Of a DNA stretch of 64,000 nt, positions 32,941-42,590 are shown piece after piece. The stretch covers positions 1-64,000 of the forward strand of contig CALCII010000010.1 in NCBI GenBank assembly GCA_937907395.1. The letters are read 5' to 3'. Source of the DNA: an uncultured Chitinophagaceae bacterium. GTDB taxonomy: Bacteria; Bacteroidota; Bacteroidia; Chitinophagales; Chitinophagaceae. Each line of letters begins with the position of its first letter. Within the stretch, counting starts at the first letter, position 1. The notes under the pieces were generated by a model. That model had not been told where the DNA came from. It saw nothing but the letters and a program-made list of their open reading frames with translations, and searched no databases. A program made the position numbers and the translations under genes.

Positions 32941-34053
32941 ATGAAAGTTCCGTTTGTGTCGTTTGCTCATATGCATCAGCCCATTAAAGGTGAAATGATG
33001 CATGCATTTGAATCGTTTTATGATAGTAACTGGTTTGTATTAGGTGAAAGGGTAAAACAGTTTGAGAAAGAATATGCTGCGTTTAACAAGGTGAGTGAAG
33101 TGATTGGTGTGAGTAATGGACTGGATGCCTTGTTTATTGCTCTCAAAACCCTAGGTATTGGTGCGGGTGATGAAGTGATTGTTCCTTCCAATACCTACAT
33201 CGCAACATGGCTGGCTGTTTCTTATACCGGAGCCAAACCCGTACCTGTTGAACCGGATATTCAAACATACAATATCAATCCTGCCCTGATTGAAGCAGCC
33301 ATTACATCAAAAACGAAAGCGATCATGCCGGTTCATTTATATGGGCAGGCCTGTGAAATGAAAGCAATTATGGAATTAGCTGAAAAGCACGGATTGCATA
33401 TTGTTGAGGATAACGCACAAGCGCAGGGAGCCATGTTTCAGAACCAGCTTACCGGTAGTTTTGGCGCAATCAATGGTACCAGTTTTTATCCCGGTAAAAA
33501 TTTAGGGGCATTGGGGGATGCAGGCGCAGTTACCTGTACTGATCCTGCGGTGGCTTCAAATGCACGAATGCTGCGTAATTACGGATCACAAAAGAAGTAC
33601 TACAATGAAGTGATCGGGTACAATATGCGGCTGGATGAATGCCAGGCTGCTTTTCTTTCTGTGAAACTGAAATACCTGGGCAACTGGACAAAACAAAGAC
33701 AGGAAGCAGCTTCATGGTACAATGAATTTCTTCACCAGGTGGAAGGTATTATTACACCTTTTGTTCATTCTGAGGCAACACATGTATATCATTTATATGT
33801 AGTGCGTACCCGGCAACGGGATGCCTTACAAACTTTTTTAGCTGAGAACGGAGTGGACACACTGATTCATTACCCGGTACCTCCTCATTTGCAGGATGCA
33901 TATAAGGATATGAATTTTGGAAAAGGCAGTTTCCCGGTGGCAGAAGAATTAGCGGAAACCTCGTTAAGCCTGCCTATGTATCCGGGAATAAAAAGAGAGG
34001 AAGTGCAATATGTTTCTGAATTGATTAAAGAATTCTTAAGTTCCTCCAAATAA
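32941..34053 (+). CDS. FdtB/QdtB-like sugar-3-transaminase
   Basis: 370-residue DegT/DnrJ/EryC1/StrS aminotransferase. It has GVSNGLDALFIALKTLGIGAGDEVIVPSNTYIATWLAVSYTGA, IVEDNAQAQGA and TSFYPGKNLGALGDAGAV with the PLP lysine near residue 186. The NAQAQGA and FYPGKNLGALGDAG signatures are those of dTDP-3-keto sugar transaminases (FdtB, QdtB, DesV). It would aminate the product of the ketoisomerase at 29319. It differs clearly from the WecE-like enzyme at 25621, so the locus has two amino-sugar routes. Confidence 0.9.
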   Translation: MKVPFVSFAHMHQPIKGEMMHAFESFYDSNWFVLGERVKQFEKEYAAFNKVSEVIGVSNGLDALFIALKTLGIGAGDEVIVPSNTYIATWLAVSYTGAKPVPVEPDIQTYNINPALIEAAITSKTKAIMPVHLYGQACEMKAIMELAEKHGLHIVEDNAQAQGAMFQNQLTGSFGAINGTSFYPGKNLGALGDAGAVTCTDPAVASNARMLRNYGSQKKYYNEVIGYNMRLDECQAAFLSVKLKYLGNWTKQRQEAASWYNEFLHQVEGIITPFVHSEATHVYHLYVVRTRQRDALQTFLAENGVDTLIHYPVPPHLQDAYKDMNFGKGSFPVAEELAETSLSLPMYPGIKREEVQYVSELIKEFLSSSK

Positions 34054-34076
34054 GAAATAATTGATTTTTTAGATAA

Positions 34077-34943
34077 ATGAAATCTCCAAGTGTCAGCGTT
34101 TTTCTTCCTTGTTATAATCAGGAAGAATTTATCGAAGAATCCATTTTGTCGGCTGTTAATCAGGATTATGATAATCTTACGGTTGTAGTAGGAGACGATG
34201 GGTCTTCAGATAGAACTTTGGAAATAGCTAAAGAGCTACAGGTTAAATACAAAGAAAGAATACTTATTGTTCCGTATAATCAGCATGTTGGTATAACTGC
34301 TAACTGCCAACGGATCTTAAGTTATTGTTCAGGTGAGTTTATTGCTTTCCATGCGGGTGATGACATTCAGCTTCCCGGAAAAATCAAAGCACAGGTAGAT
34401 TGGTTCCAGAGAAATCCTGATGCAGTAATTTGCGGACATGATACAATTTATTTTGATAATGAAGGAAATAAAGATCTTTTCCTTTATTCTGCGAAATACT
34501 ATCAGATGACTGAAGGTAAGGGTGTTGAATATTTTAATACAACAACCTGCTTCTATGATGCACTTTCAATTATGGCCAGAAAAAGCGCCATTCCTGATTT
34601 CGGTTTTGACATCAGAATCCCTGTATGTTCCGATTTCAAATTCTGGCTGGATATATTGAAAAATGGTGGCCGGTACGGGTATGTGGATGGAGTATATGCA
34701 AGGCACCGGCTTCATCTCAATAATGCAACAAAATCTCCTTTAAAAAACGTAAACGAATTGATTGCTTACAAAGTGATCTTGAAAGATTATCCAGAGTTGA
34801 AGGAGGTTTGTGAGCAAAATATCTACTATTTGTTAAAGCAGATGCGTCATGAGGTTTCTCATATCGAAACTCAAAAGCAAGGGAAGAAATCAGCATTCAA
34901 AAAAATTAAAAGTATCGTTTCAAATAGTTTGAAAGGGAAATAG
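34077..34943 (+). CDS. Family 2 glycosyltransferase
   Basis: 288-residue cytoplasmic GT-A enzyme. The nucleotide-binding start is PSVSVFLPCYNQEEFIEESILSAVNQDYDNLTVVVGDDGSSDRTLEIA, and the metal region is FIAFHAGDDIQLPGKI. The later part contains a VCSDFKFWLDILKNG acceptor-side motif and ends with a basic segment (KKSAFKKIKSI) that may touch the membrane. The sugar and linkage are not predictable. The gene is rather AT-rich, like those at 30804-32930. Confidence 0.88.
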   Translation: MKSPSVSVFLPCYNQEEFIEESILSAVNQDYDNLTVVVGDDGSSDRTLEIAKELQVKYKERILIVPYNQHVGITANCQRILSYCSGEFIAFHAGDDIQLPGKIKAQVDWFQRNPDAVICGHDTIYFDNEGNKDLFLYSAKYYQMTEGKGVEYFNTTTCFYDALSIMARKSAIPDFGFDIRIPVCSDFKFWLDILKNGGRYGYVDGVYARHRLHLNNATKSPLKNVNELIAYKVILKDYPELKEVCEQNIYYLLKQMRHEVSHIETQKQGKKSAFKKIKSIVSNSLKGK

Positions 34944-34946
34944 TTT

Positions 34947-36833
34947 ATGTGTGGTATAGCCGGACATATTTCATTTGCACAATCACCCGATCCGCAGTTG
35001 CTGCAGGAAGTGGTGGATCGTATGCGTCATCGTGGGCCGGATGATTCCGGTTTGTGGGTGTCGCCCAATGCATCCTGTGTGCTGGGCCAGGCAAGACTGA
35101 GTATCATTGATCTCAGTCCGCTCGGTCATCAACCCATGTATGATCCGGAAACAGGCAACTGTATCACATTCAACGGTGAGATTTTTAATTTCCCCGAATT
35201 ACGAAAAGCCTGTGAGCAGAAGGGAGAGCGGTTCCGTTCTCATTCCGATACCGAAATCATATTGGTCTTGTATCGGCTTTATGGCATTGAATGCTTGCAA
35301 ATGCTCCGGGGTATGTTTGCCTTTGCCATCTGGGATGCGGGCAAAGAAGAATTGTTTATTGCGAGAGACAGGGTGGGAAAGAAGCCCTTCAATTACTATA
35401 CCAACGGAACCGAACTCATCTTCTGTTCCGAAATTGATCCGCTGGTACAACATCCCTCCATCGGCAAGGAAACAGATGCTGAAGCATTGGAGTTGTACCT
35501 GCAGCAGCAGGCTGTTCCTTCGCCACGTACCATTTACAAACAAATACGGAAACTGCCGCCGGCCCATTATGGTGTGTTCCGTAAAAACGGTTTCACGATT
35601 CATTCCTACTGGGAAGTGGATTACCGTAACAAACGCACTATAACCGAAGAGCAGGCAATCAATGAACTGGAAGAGCAGTTGACCGAGGCCGTTAGGTTGC
35701 GCATGATTTCGGATGTGCCGTTGGGAGCCTTGTTGAGTGGTGGAGTGGACAGCAGCATCATTGTTGCCCTCATGGCAAAGCTGAGTGGCGATAAAGTGCG
35801 CACGTTCAGCGTTGGGTTTAAAGACGAAGCATTTAATGAACTGCCGTATGCACAACAGGCGGCAGATATTGTTGGTACCATTCACCATCCGGAAATTGCC
35901 GGTGGCACTGTTGCCGATCTCTTACCGGTGATCATCAAACACTATGGTGAACCTTATGCAGATTCATCGGCCGTGCCTTCGTTTATGGTGGCACAATCGG
36001 CCCGCAAACATGTTACCGTAGTGATGAATGGCGATGGTGGCGATGAATTACTGGGTGGGTATCACCGTTATGCTTTCACACCGTTTCAGATGCGTGTGTC
36101 ACCCTGGCTGGGATCTTTGATTCCGAATGATCTCGCAGCCAAAAAAACAGTGGAGTGGTTGGGTTACAAACGTTCTGCTCCTGTAAAACTGGCACGCACA
36201 CTCCTGAAAGATTATGCACGCCCCGAGCTCGAATCGCTGGGTATGTATGATAATTTTTTTAATGACCGTTTAAGAAAACGTTTGCTGGGTGGAAAACACA
36301 ATCCCACCTTGTTGCCCAACTGGAGAAAGGAATGGTTACAAAAAGCCAGTGCACATGCCAATCATCCGTATGAGCGTATGCTCTGGTATGATACACATAC
36401 CTACCTGCCCGATGATTTACTGGTGAAGATGGATATTGCTGCCATGCATACCGGGCTGGAAGCACGTTCCCCCTTACTGGATCATAAACTGATTGAGTAT
36501 TGCGCCACACTGGAACCCGGATTAAAAAGTAAAAACGGAGTAACGAAATATTTATTGAAGAAACTTGCCGAACGTTATTTTCCCAAAGAATTTGTGTATC
36601 GTAAGAAGATGGGTTTTGGTATTCCGCTGGCCCAATGGTTGCGTGGACCCTTACGTGAAATGGTGGTGGATACACTCACGTCTTCACAGTTGATGCAGCC
36701 GCTCAACAAAGAAATGGTGGAAAAAATTCTGAACGATTTCATGAATGGTGAAGACGGATATAAATCAAGAATATGGGTACTGCTCATGTATGGTATGTGG
36801 CAGGACCGTTATTATAAAGAGATTGTGAAGTAG
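34947..36833 (+). CDS. asnB: Asparagine synthase-like glutamine amidotransferase
   Basis: 628-residue class-II glutamine amidotransferase. Met1 is followed by the nucleophile Cys2 (MCGIAGHIS), and RMRHRGPDDSG and ITFNGEIFNF complete the glutaminase domain. The synthetase domain has the PP-loop LSGGVDSS (about 263-270) and NGDGGDELLGGYHRY. The C-terminal KMDIAAMHTGLEARSPLLDHKL is conserved. In polysaccharide loci such genes are thought to amidate carboxyl groups, for example uronic acids, which would fit the UDP-glucuronate epimerase here; plain asparagine synthesis is the alternative. It is immediately followed by the next ATG. Confidence 0.92.
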   Translation: MCGIAGHISFAQSPDPQLLQEVVDRMRHRGPDDSGLWVSPNASCVLGQARLSIIDLSPLGHQPMYDPETGNCITFNGEIFNFPELRKACEQKGERFRSHSDTEIILVLYRLYGIECLQMLRGMFAFAIWDAGKEELFIARDRVGKKPFNYYTNGTELIFCSEIDPLVQHPSIGKETDAEALELYLQQQAVPSPRTIYKQIRKLPPAHYGVFRKNGFTIHSYWEVDYRNKRTITEEQAINELEEQLTEAVRLRMISDVPLGALLSGGVDSSIIVALMAKLSGDKVRTFSVGFKDEAFNELPYAQQAADIVGTIHHPEIAGGTVADLLPVIIKHYGEPYADSSAVPSFMVAQSARKHVTVVMNGDGGDELLGGYHRYAFTPFQMRVSPWLGSLIPNDLAAKKTVEWLGYKRSAPVKLARTLLKDYARPELESLGMYDNFFNDRLRKRLLGGKHNPTLLPNWRKEWLQKASAHANHPYERMLWYDTHTYLPDDLLVKMDIAAMHTGLEARSPLLDHKLIEYCATLEPGLKSKNGVTKYLLKKLAERYFPKEFVYRKKMGFGIPLAQWLRGPLREMVVDTLTSSQLMQPLNKEMVEKILNDFMNGEDGYKSRIWVLLMYGMWQDRYYKEIVK

Positions 36834-38033
36834 ATGAGAATTGCATTTGTTACCAATGAGTTTGTGATCGAAAAACCGGATGCCGGTGGTTTGGGGAATT
36901 ACCTCAACCGCATGTCACGTATTCTGAAGCAACAGGGACATGAAGTGGAAATCTTTGTTACCCGCTTCAAGCGTGAAACACCGGAACTGATGGATTATGA
37001 TGGAATACGTGTGCAACATGTGCCCATCCGTAAAGACAGGATCTACCGGTTTGTACGGAAGTTTGACAAACGTTTTATCAAGTCGCCATGGGACGGACTG
37101 GCCGATTATTTTGGTATTGCAAAAAGTCTGGCCAAAGCATTGGAAGCACGTCACACAGAAGCGCCTTTTGATTTCGTACAATCCACCAACTGTGCTGCAT
37201 CGGGTTTATTTCTGAAGAAACATAAGGATTGTTTGCATGTGGTTCGTTTGAGTTCGATTCGTGAACTGGGGTTGGAAACAGATGGATTATACAATGGCAT
37301 TGGTGCAAAACTGCTGGTGTGGTTGGAAGACAAATCAGTTGCAAGGGGTGATCTCATTTATTCGCCCAGTAAGTATACAGCCGATTATTATCACCGTACC
37401 AAGAATAAACAGGTGCATGTGTTGCGGCCTCCGTTCTTTATGGAGCATCAACCGGCCGATGTTTCAAACTATCAATTGCCTTCCCGTTACTTTATTCATT
37501 TCGGTTCAATTGGTCCGGTGAAGGGATCGGATTTGCTGGCAGAAGCATTGGTGCAGGTATGGAAACAGGCACCAGATTTCAGTATGGTGTGGGCCGGTAA
37601 AGAACGCAAGAAAGGAGAGATGGACCGTTATCGTTCACTCTGGGGTGAATTTGCCAATCGTGTGATGTGGTTTGAAGGATTTGGAAAACAGGATCTGTAT
37701 TCCATCATTCAGCAATCCGATGCGGCAGTACTGCCTTCTATGGTGGATAATCTTCCCAACACCGTAATTGAAACCTTGTTCCTTGGCACACCGGTGATTG
37801 GTTTCAACGGAGCCAGTGTGGATGAGCTGGTGGTGCATGGAGAGAGTGGGGCGTTGGTGGAGCCGGGAAATGTAAATGAACTCGCCGATGCGATTTTAAA
37901 AGCCTGGCAGCATCAAAACAACTGGTTGGCCAACGGATTTAAAAAACCCCAGGTGTTGGATTTGTTTGCGCCTGAAGTGGCAGCAGCCAACCTGGTGAAA
38001 CTGGTGGAAGAAAAAAAGAAACAAACGGCGTAG
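36834..38033 (+). CDS. Family 4 glycosyltransferase
   Basis: 399-residue GT-B enzyme. The N-terminal domain begins RIAFVTNEFVIEKPDAGGLGNYLNRMSRIL, with the donor-side domain starting at FIHFGSIGPVKGSDLLAEALVQV. The retaining GT4 signature is PSMVDNLPNTVIETLFLGTPVIGFNGASVDELV, with Glu in the EX7E-type position. It begins one base after the asnB stop, so the two are probably translationally coupled. Donor and acceptor are unknown. Confidence 0.9.
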   Translation: MRIAFVTNEFVIEKPDAGGLGNYLNRMSRILKQQGHEVEIFVTRFKRETPELMDYDGIRVQHVPIRKDRIYRFVRKFDKRFIKSPWDGLADYFGIAKSLAKALEARHTEAPFDFVQSTNCAASGLFLKKHKDCLHVVRLSSIRELGLETDGLYNGIGAKLLVWLEDKSVARGDLIYSPSKYTADYYHRTKNKQVHVLRPPFFMEHQPADVSNYQLPSRYFIHFGSIGPVKGSDLLAEALVQVWKQAPDFSMVWAGKERKKGEMDRYRSLWGEFANRVMWFEGFGKQDLYSIIQQSDAAVLPSMVDNLPNTVIETLFLGTPVIGFNGASVDELVVHGESGALVEPGNVNELADAILKAWQHQNNWLANGFKKPQVLDLFAPEVAAANLVKLVEEKKKQTA

Positions 38034-38049
38034 TATAGACGAAATAAAA

Positions 38050-39348
38050 ATGATCAAAGTACTTCATATAGCCAATTCAGATCTGAAAGGAGGCGCTTCA
38101 AGAGCTGCTTACCGTATTCATAAATGTTTGGTGCAATATGGCGATGAACTGGGAATTGATTCACACATGCGTGTGATGAATAAAGTGTCTGCCGATGCAA
38201 GAGTATATGGCGCCCGGCCTTCGGGTGTTTCTCCGATACGTGAATTTCTTCGTCCGCGGCTGAACCTGCGTGCTTACAAAGGGTTTAAGCTGGGCAAGCC
38301 CACTTCTTTTTCTATTGCCTGGCCCGATACAGGTTTGGGAAAGGAACTGCAACAGTCTGATGCAGATATTTTCAATTTGCATTGGCTGGGTAATCATACG
38401 TTATCTGTTGAAGAAATAGGAAGATTGCAGAAGCCTGCTGTTTGGCGTTTGGCCGATATGTGGGCCTTTTGCGGAGCTGAACATTATGTAACGCCGCCAC
38501 CTGCCATTGATGAACGTTTTGCATTGGGGTATACTGATTCGAACCGGATTGCTTCGGAAAAAGGAAAAGACCTGAACAAGCTTACCTGGGAACGAAAGAT
38601 GAAATCCTGGAAACAGCCGATGCATATCATCAGTCCTACGAATTGGCTGGCCGGTTGCGTAAAGAGAAGTGTGTTAATGCACGACTGGCCTGTAACGGTC
38701 ATTCCAACTGCGGTTGAGCTTGACCGTTGGAAGCCGATGGATAAATCCAAAGTAAGATATGTGCTGGGTTTGCCGGCCGATGTTCCGTTGGTTTTGTTTG
38801 GTGCTATGGGCGGTACAGCCGATCCCCGCAAAGGAGGCGATTTGTTATTTGAAGCATTGGAGAAGCTGAAAGCAAAAGTGGAAGGTACTCCGCTGGCTCA
38901 GTTACAGATTGTGGTCTTTGGGCAGGATCGTCCGGCTAAAGAAGAATCCATGTCTTTTCCGGTACATTATACCGGTCATCTGAATGATGATCTCAGCCTC
39001 AGTATGTATTATGCGGCAGCTGATATCATGATTGTACCGTCACGGCAGGATAATTTACCGGGAACAGCATTGGAATCGCTGGCCTGTGGTACGCCTGTGG
39101 CTGCGTTTGATATTGGCGGGTTGCCGGATATTGTGGATCATCAGCAAACCGGATGGCTGGCAAAACCGTTTGATACAGATGATTTAGCTGCCGGCATTGA
39201 ATGGGTTTTGAGTGACGCTCACAGGTACCAGTCACTTTCAGCACAAGCCAGAAGCATTGCAGTACAGAAATATCATCCGCATCATATTGCGTCGCAGTAT
39301 GCAGCTGTTTACCAGAGCGTATTGGAGCAATCAAAGCCAAAGAAATAA
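38050..39348 (+). CDS. Family 4 glycosyltransferase
   Basis: 432-residue GT-B enzyme. It starts IKVLHIANSDLKGGASRAAYRIHKCL and contains FNLHWLGNHTLSVEEIGRL, ADMWAFCGAEHYV, then VLFGAMGGTADPRKGGDLLFEAL and the GT4 donor-site motif PSRQDNLPGTALESLACGTPVAAFDIGGLPDIV. This subgroup resembles WcaC/WcaL-like colanic-acid transferases. It lies 16 bp after the previous gene and is followed by a GT2 two bases after its stop. Confidence 0.9.
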   Translation: MIKVLHIANSDLKGGASRAAYRIHKCLVQYGDELGIDSHMRVMNKVSADARVYGARPSGVSPIREFLRPRLNLRAYKGFKLGKPTSFSIAWPDTGLGKELQQSDADIFNLHWLGNHTLSVEEIGRLQKPAVWRLADMWAFCGAEHYVTPPPAIDERFALGYTDSNRIASEKGKDLNKLTWERKMKSWKQPMHIISPTNWLAGCVKRSVLMHDWPVTVIPTAVELDRWKPMDKSKVRYVLGLPADVPLVLFGAMGGTADPRKGGDLLFEALEKLKAKVEGTPLAQLQIVVFGQDRPAKEESMSFPVHYTGHLNDDLSLSMYYAAADIMIVPSRQDNLPGTALESLACGTPVAAFDIGGLPDIVDHQQTGWLAKPFDTDDLAAGIEWVLSDAHRYQSLSAQARSIAVQKYHPHHIASQYAAVYQSVLEQSKPKK

Positions 39349-39349
39349 G

Positions 39350-40093
39350 ATGGCTCCCTTTTTTACCATTATTATCCCCACTTATAATTCATCGGCCACA
39401 CTGAAGGAATCATTGGACAGCGTGTTGCAGCAATCCTTTCGTGATTTTGAAATCCTGTTGATGGATGGTGTTTCTAAAGATGATACCGTTGCTGTAGCAG
39501 CATCTTATCATGATGAACGGATACACATTCATAGTGAACCGGATAAAGGCATTTATGATGCCATGAATAAAGGGTTGAAAAAAGCAAGCGGACAATGGAT
39601 TTATTTCCTGGGAAGTGATGACCGTTTGTATGATGCAGAAGTGCTGAATGATGTGTTTCAAAAGATCCGTACTGTGAAAGAAAAGGTGGCATATGGAAAT
39701 GTAAAGATTGAAGGAACAGTGGATTGGGCAAAAGGAGGATCTGTGTACGGCGGTAAGTTTAATCTGTACAAACTGTTGCGGAGAAATATTTGTCACCAGA
39801 GTTTGTTTTACCGCACTGAATTTATAAAGAAACATCGTTTAGAATATAATCCGGAATATCCGGTTTCATCAGATTGGGATTTTAATTTAAAGTGCAGGAT
39901 GCACACCGATTTCTTTTTTATCGATCGCATTATTGCTGTGTTCAACGGGGGCGGACTTTCCTCTTCTGAAAAGAATGCGGATTCGTTCAGAGACCGGATA
40001 CCGGTGCTTTATCAGAAATACTGGGAAGTACCGTATATGAATCCGGTTGTGCGGTTGTTTTATAAAGGGTTTCGTTTGTTGAAGCGGGATTGA
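39350..40093 (+). CDS. WcaA/WcaE-like family 2 glycosyltransferase
   Basis: 247-residue GT-A enzyme starting MAPFFTIIIPTYNSSATLKESLDSVLQQSF, with DFEILLMDGVSKDDT, HSEPDKGIYDAMNKGLKKASGQWIYFLGSDDRLYD and CHQSLFYRTEFIKK. The GIYDAMNKG and GSDD motifs are typical of the short WcaA/WcaE-like group in colanic acid and capsule loci. ATG 39350 directly follows the upstream stop; an open frame reaching back to 39212 lies inside that gene and is not part of the protein. A repeat-filled gap follows, so a transcript boundary may lie here. Confidence 0.9.
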   Translation: MAPFFTIIIPTYNSSATLKESLDSVLQQSFRDFEILLMDGVSKDDTVAVAASYHDERIHIHSEPDKGIYDAMNKGLKKASGQWIYFLGSDDRLYDAEVLNDVFQKIRTVKEKVAYGNVKIEGTVDWAKGGSVYGGKFNLYKLLRRNICHQSLFYRTEFIKKHRLEYNPEYPVSSDWDFNLKCRMHTDFFFIDRIIAVFNGGGLSSSEKNADSFRDRIPVLYQKYWEVPYMNPVVRLFYKGFRLLKRD

Positions 40094-40108
40094 TTGTAAT
40101 GCTGATGA

Positions 40109-40535
40109 CGCCTTCGACAGGCTCAGGCTGACAACACTTTTTTGGAGTAGAAATGGAATTCAAATAAGAACGAAATCCCTTGTCATGCTGAGCTTAGCCT
40201 GTCCTGAAAAAAATGAAGGATCGAAGCAGACAAGGATTTAAGTAGTACCATTTTATAAACCGCCTTCGACAGGCTCAGGCTGACAACACTTTTTTGGAGT
40301 AGAAATGGAATTCAAATAAGAACGAAATCCCTTGTCATGCTGAGCTTAGCCTGTCCTGAAAAAAATGAAGGATCGAAGCAGACAAGGATTTAAGTAGTAC
40401 CATTTCATAAACCGCCTTCGACAGGCTCAGGCTGACAACACTTTTTTGGAGTTGAAATGGAATTCAAATAAAAACGAAAACCCTTGTCATGCAGTCCCGA
40501 TGTGTCGGGATCGAAGCAGACAAGGATTCAGGATT
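40109..40535. repeat. 152-bp tandem repeat, 2.8 copies
   Basis: The 472-bp gap 40094-40565 has no gene. Copies start with CGCCTTCGACAGGCTCAG at 40109, 40261 and 40413, an exact period of 152 bp. Copies one and two are almost identical; copy three is diverged and shortened (AGTCCCGATGTGTCGGGATC replaces the middle). Within each unit GCTCAGGCTGACA is an imperfect inverse of TGTCATGCTGAGC about 70 bp later, so a folded RNA or DNA form is possible. The CTTCGACAGGCTCAG / CATGCTGAGC words belong to a family often seen between Bacteroidota genes. Confidence 0.93.
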
Positions 40536-40565
40536 AATTTTTTCGAGTATTAATATTTCATAGAC

Positions 40566-41549
40566 ATGTCTGATATCATTTTTACACTCTGTTCGAACAA
40601 TTACCTGGCACATGCAAAAACGCTGGGTGATTCTGTGAAGAAGTATGACCCGGATGTTCATTTTGTAATTGGATTGGTGGATGAATTTCATCCCGATCTT
40701 GATTACAATCAGTTCAAAGATTTTGAAATCATCAAGTATGATGCCATTGGTTATCCTTTCTTTAAGGATATGATTGCAGCGTATAATATCATTGAATTTA
40801 ATACATCGGTAAAACCTTATTATATCGATTACCTGTTTAACCGCTATGGTGGTGATACGAAAGTGCTTTACATTGATCCGGATATCGCAGCTTATGCATC
40901 CTTACGGCCTTTGTTTGATTTGCTGGACCAGCACAGTATCATTCTCACGCCCAACCTGACACAGGAGCCCGAAGATGTGGCACCTGGTGAACTGGCTTCG
41001 CTCCGTCACGGTGTGTACAACCTCGGATTTATTGGTGTCCGTAATACCGGAGAAGGGGTACGTTTCACAAAGTGGTGGGAAAAGCGGTTGCGCTACCATT
41101 GCATCATTGATAAACCACGTGGCATTTTTGTGGATCAGAAATGGGTGGACCTGGCTCCGATTTATTTCAGAGATATGCATGTGATTTATCATCCCGGGTA
41201 TAACATGGCCTGGTGGAATTTAGATGAACGCAAACTGGTGGAAAACGGGGGGCGCTATTATGTAAATGATCAGCAACACGAACTGAAGTTTTTCCACTTC
41301 AGTGGTTATCAACCCGGCAGTGTGAATTATACCGGAAGAAATATCAACTCTACGGAACACTCATTTGAGAAACGCCCTGAACTGGTAGGCATTTTCAAAG
41401 AGTACAATCAGGCATTGCAGGCGAATGGCTTTGCAACACTGTCCCAGTTAAAACCTTTGTTGCATTTTGGTACAGCTAAAAAGAAAGCACCCAAAACATT
41501 TAAAGGAAAAGTGAAGGCAGGCATTAAATCTATATTGAAAAAATTCTGA
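40566..41549 (+). CDS. Glycosyltransferase-like protein with DxD motif
   Basis: 327-residue protein resembling GT8-like nucleotide-diphospho-sugar transferases. It begins DIIFTLCSNNYLAHAKTLGDSVKKYDPDVHFVIGLVD, which is a GT-A Rossmann start, and has VLYIDPDIAAYASL (DPD as the metal motif) and SLRHGVYNLGFIGVRN (NxGF-type acceptor loop). Downstream are FVDQKWVDLAPIYF, YHPGYNMAWWNL and FFHFSGYQPG, found in a group of uncharacterised bacterial transferases. The C-terminus is basic. It is the first gene after the 152-bp repeat array. Confidence 0.8.
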   Translation: MSDIIFTLCSNNYLAHAKTLGDSVKKYDPDVHFVIGLVDEFHPDLDYNQFKDFEIIKYDAIGYPFFKDMIAAYNIIEFNTSVKPYYIDYLFNRYGGDTKVLYIDPDIAAYASLRPLFDLLDQHSIILTPNLTQEPEDVAPGELASLRHGVYNLGFIGVRNTGEGVRFTKWWEKRLRYHCIIDKPRGIFVDQKWVDLAPIYFRDMHVIYHPGYNMAWWNLDERKLVENGGRYYVNDQQHELKFFHFSGYQPGSVNYTGRNINSTEHSFEKRPELVGIFKEYNQALQANGFATLSQLKPLLHFGTAKKKAPKTFKGKVKAGIKSILKKF

Positions 41550-41563
41550 TAGGGAAGGATTCC

Positions 41564-42556
41564 ATGACAGGACTCAGCGTTATTATTTGTACTTACAATG
41601 GAGCATCACGGCTGGAAAACACGCTACGTTCCATTGTAAAACAAAAAGCAGATTTTCCCTGGGAATTGATTCTCGTGGATAATGCATCCACCGATTCAAC
41701 CCAACAGGTATGCATTGATTTTCTCACTGAACATGGGAAAGGAATTTCATGGAAAATAGTGGAAGAATCAAAACCCGGTTTGATCTATGCACGTTTATGC
41801 GGTATGAGAGCCAGTCGCTATGATGTACTCATGTATTGTGATGATGATAATTCATTGTGTGATGATTACCTGCAAATGGGTGGCACAATCATGCAGCAAC
41901 AGGAACGAATAGGTGCTTTGGGTGGATGTGGTATTGCTGAATTTGAAGGCACAAAACCGGAATGGTTCGATCGCTACTATCACAGTTTTGCTGTGGGAAC
42001 GCAGGCCGATCAGGATGGCAAACTGAAAGAATACCCGGCAGAAGTATACGGAGCCGGAACCTTTCTGCGAAAAGAGCCTTTAACACATTTCTTTTATAAC
42101 GGATTTCAAACAGTGTTGTCGGGCCGAACAGGTAATAAACTGGTTTCGGGTGATGATGTGGAATGGTGTTACCTGCTGCAACTGGCGGGTTATGAAATCT
42201 GGTACGATCATCGTTTAACTTTTTTACACCTGATGCCCGAAGGCAGGATGCAATGGAGTTATTACCTGAGGTTGAAACAGGCAATTGCAGCCGGATCGGG
42301 ACGATTGATTGCCTATACCTGTTTATTTCAGAATATGAAAGCAGGGCTGATCGATTTACTGTTACTGTGGTTGAAAAAAACGATCCGTGTAACTGCCATC
42401 TATCTTAAGAATAAACTTTCCAATGTTTCAGGCAAGGTTAAAAAACATCCTGAAGCTGAACTGGGTGCCTTGATCTTAGAGGCACGCATGAAATCATACT
42501 GGACATCATTGCCATTAACACTCAGACATTTCAGGCAATTGAAATCGTTTATCTGA
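41564..42556 (+). CDS. Family 2 glycosyltransferase
   Basis: 330-residue GT-A enzyme: GLSVIICTYNGASRLENTLRSIVKQ, WELILVDNASTDSTQQV, KPGLIYARLCGMRAS, DVLMYCDDDNSLCDDYL and SGDDVEWCYLLQLAGYEIWYDHRLTFLH. A hydrophobic stretch near residue 270 (AGLIDLLLLWLKKTI) may tether it to the membrane. A good ribosome-binding site (GGGAAGG) precedes ATG 41564. Donor sugar unknown. Confidence 0.9.
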   Translation: MTGLSVIICTYNGASRLENTLRSIVKQKADFPWELILVDNASTDSTQQVCIDFLTEHGKGISWKIVEESKPGLIYARLCGMRASRYDVLMYCDDDNSLCDDYLQMGGTIMQQQERIGALGGCGIAEFEGTKPEWFDRYYHSFAVGTQADQDGKLKEYPAEVYGAGTFLRKEPLTHFFYNGFQTVLSGRTGNKLVSGDDVEWCYLLQLAGYEIWYDHRLTFLHLMPEGRMQWSYYLRLKQAIAAGSGRLIAYTCLFQNMKAGLIDLLLLWLKKTIRVTAIYLKNKLSNVSGKVKKHPEAELGALILEARMKSYWTSLPLTLRHFRQLKSFI

Positions 42557-42590
42557 GTAGTACTATATCAACCAATACTAATTATCAATT

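Noticed and set aside
40109..40535. CRISPR array
   Set aside because: The units are 152 bp, directly abutting and nearly identical throughout; there are no short repeats with variable spacers and no cas genes.
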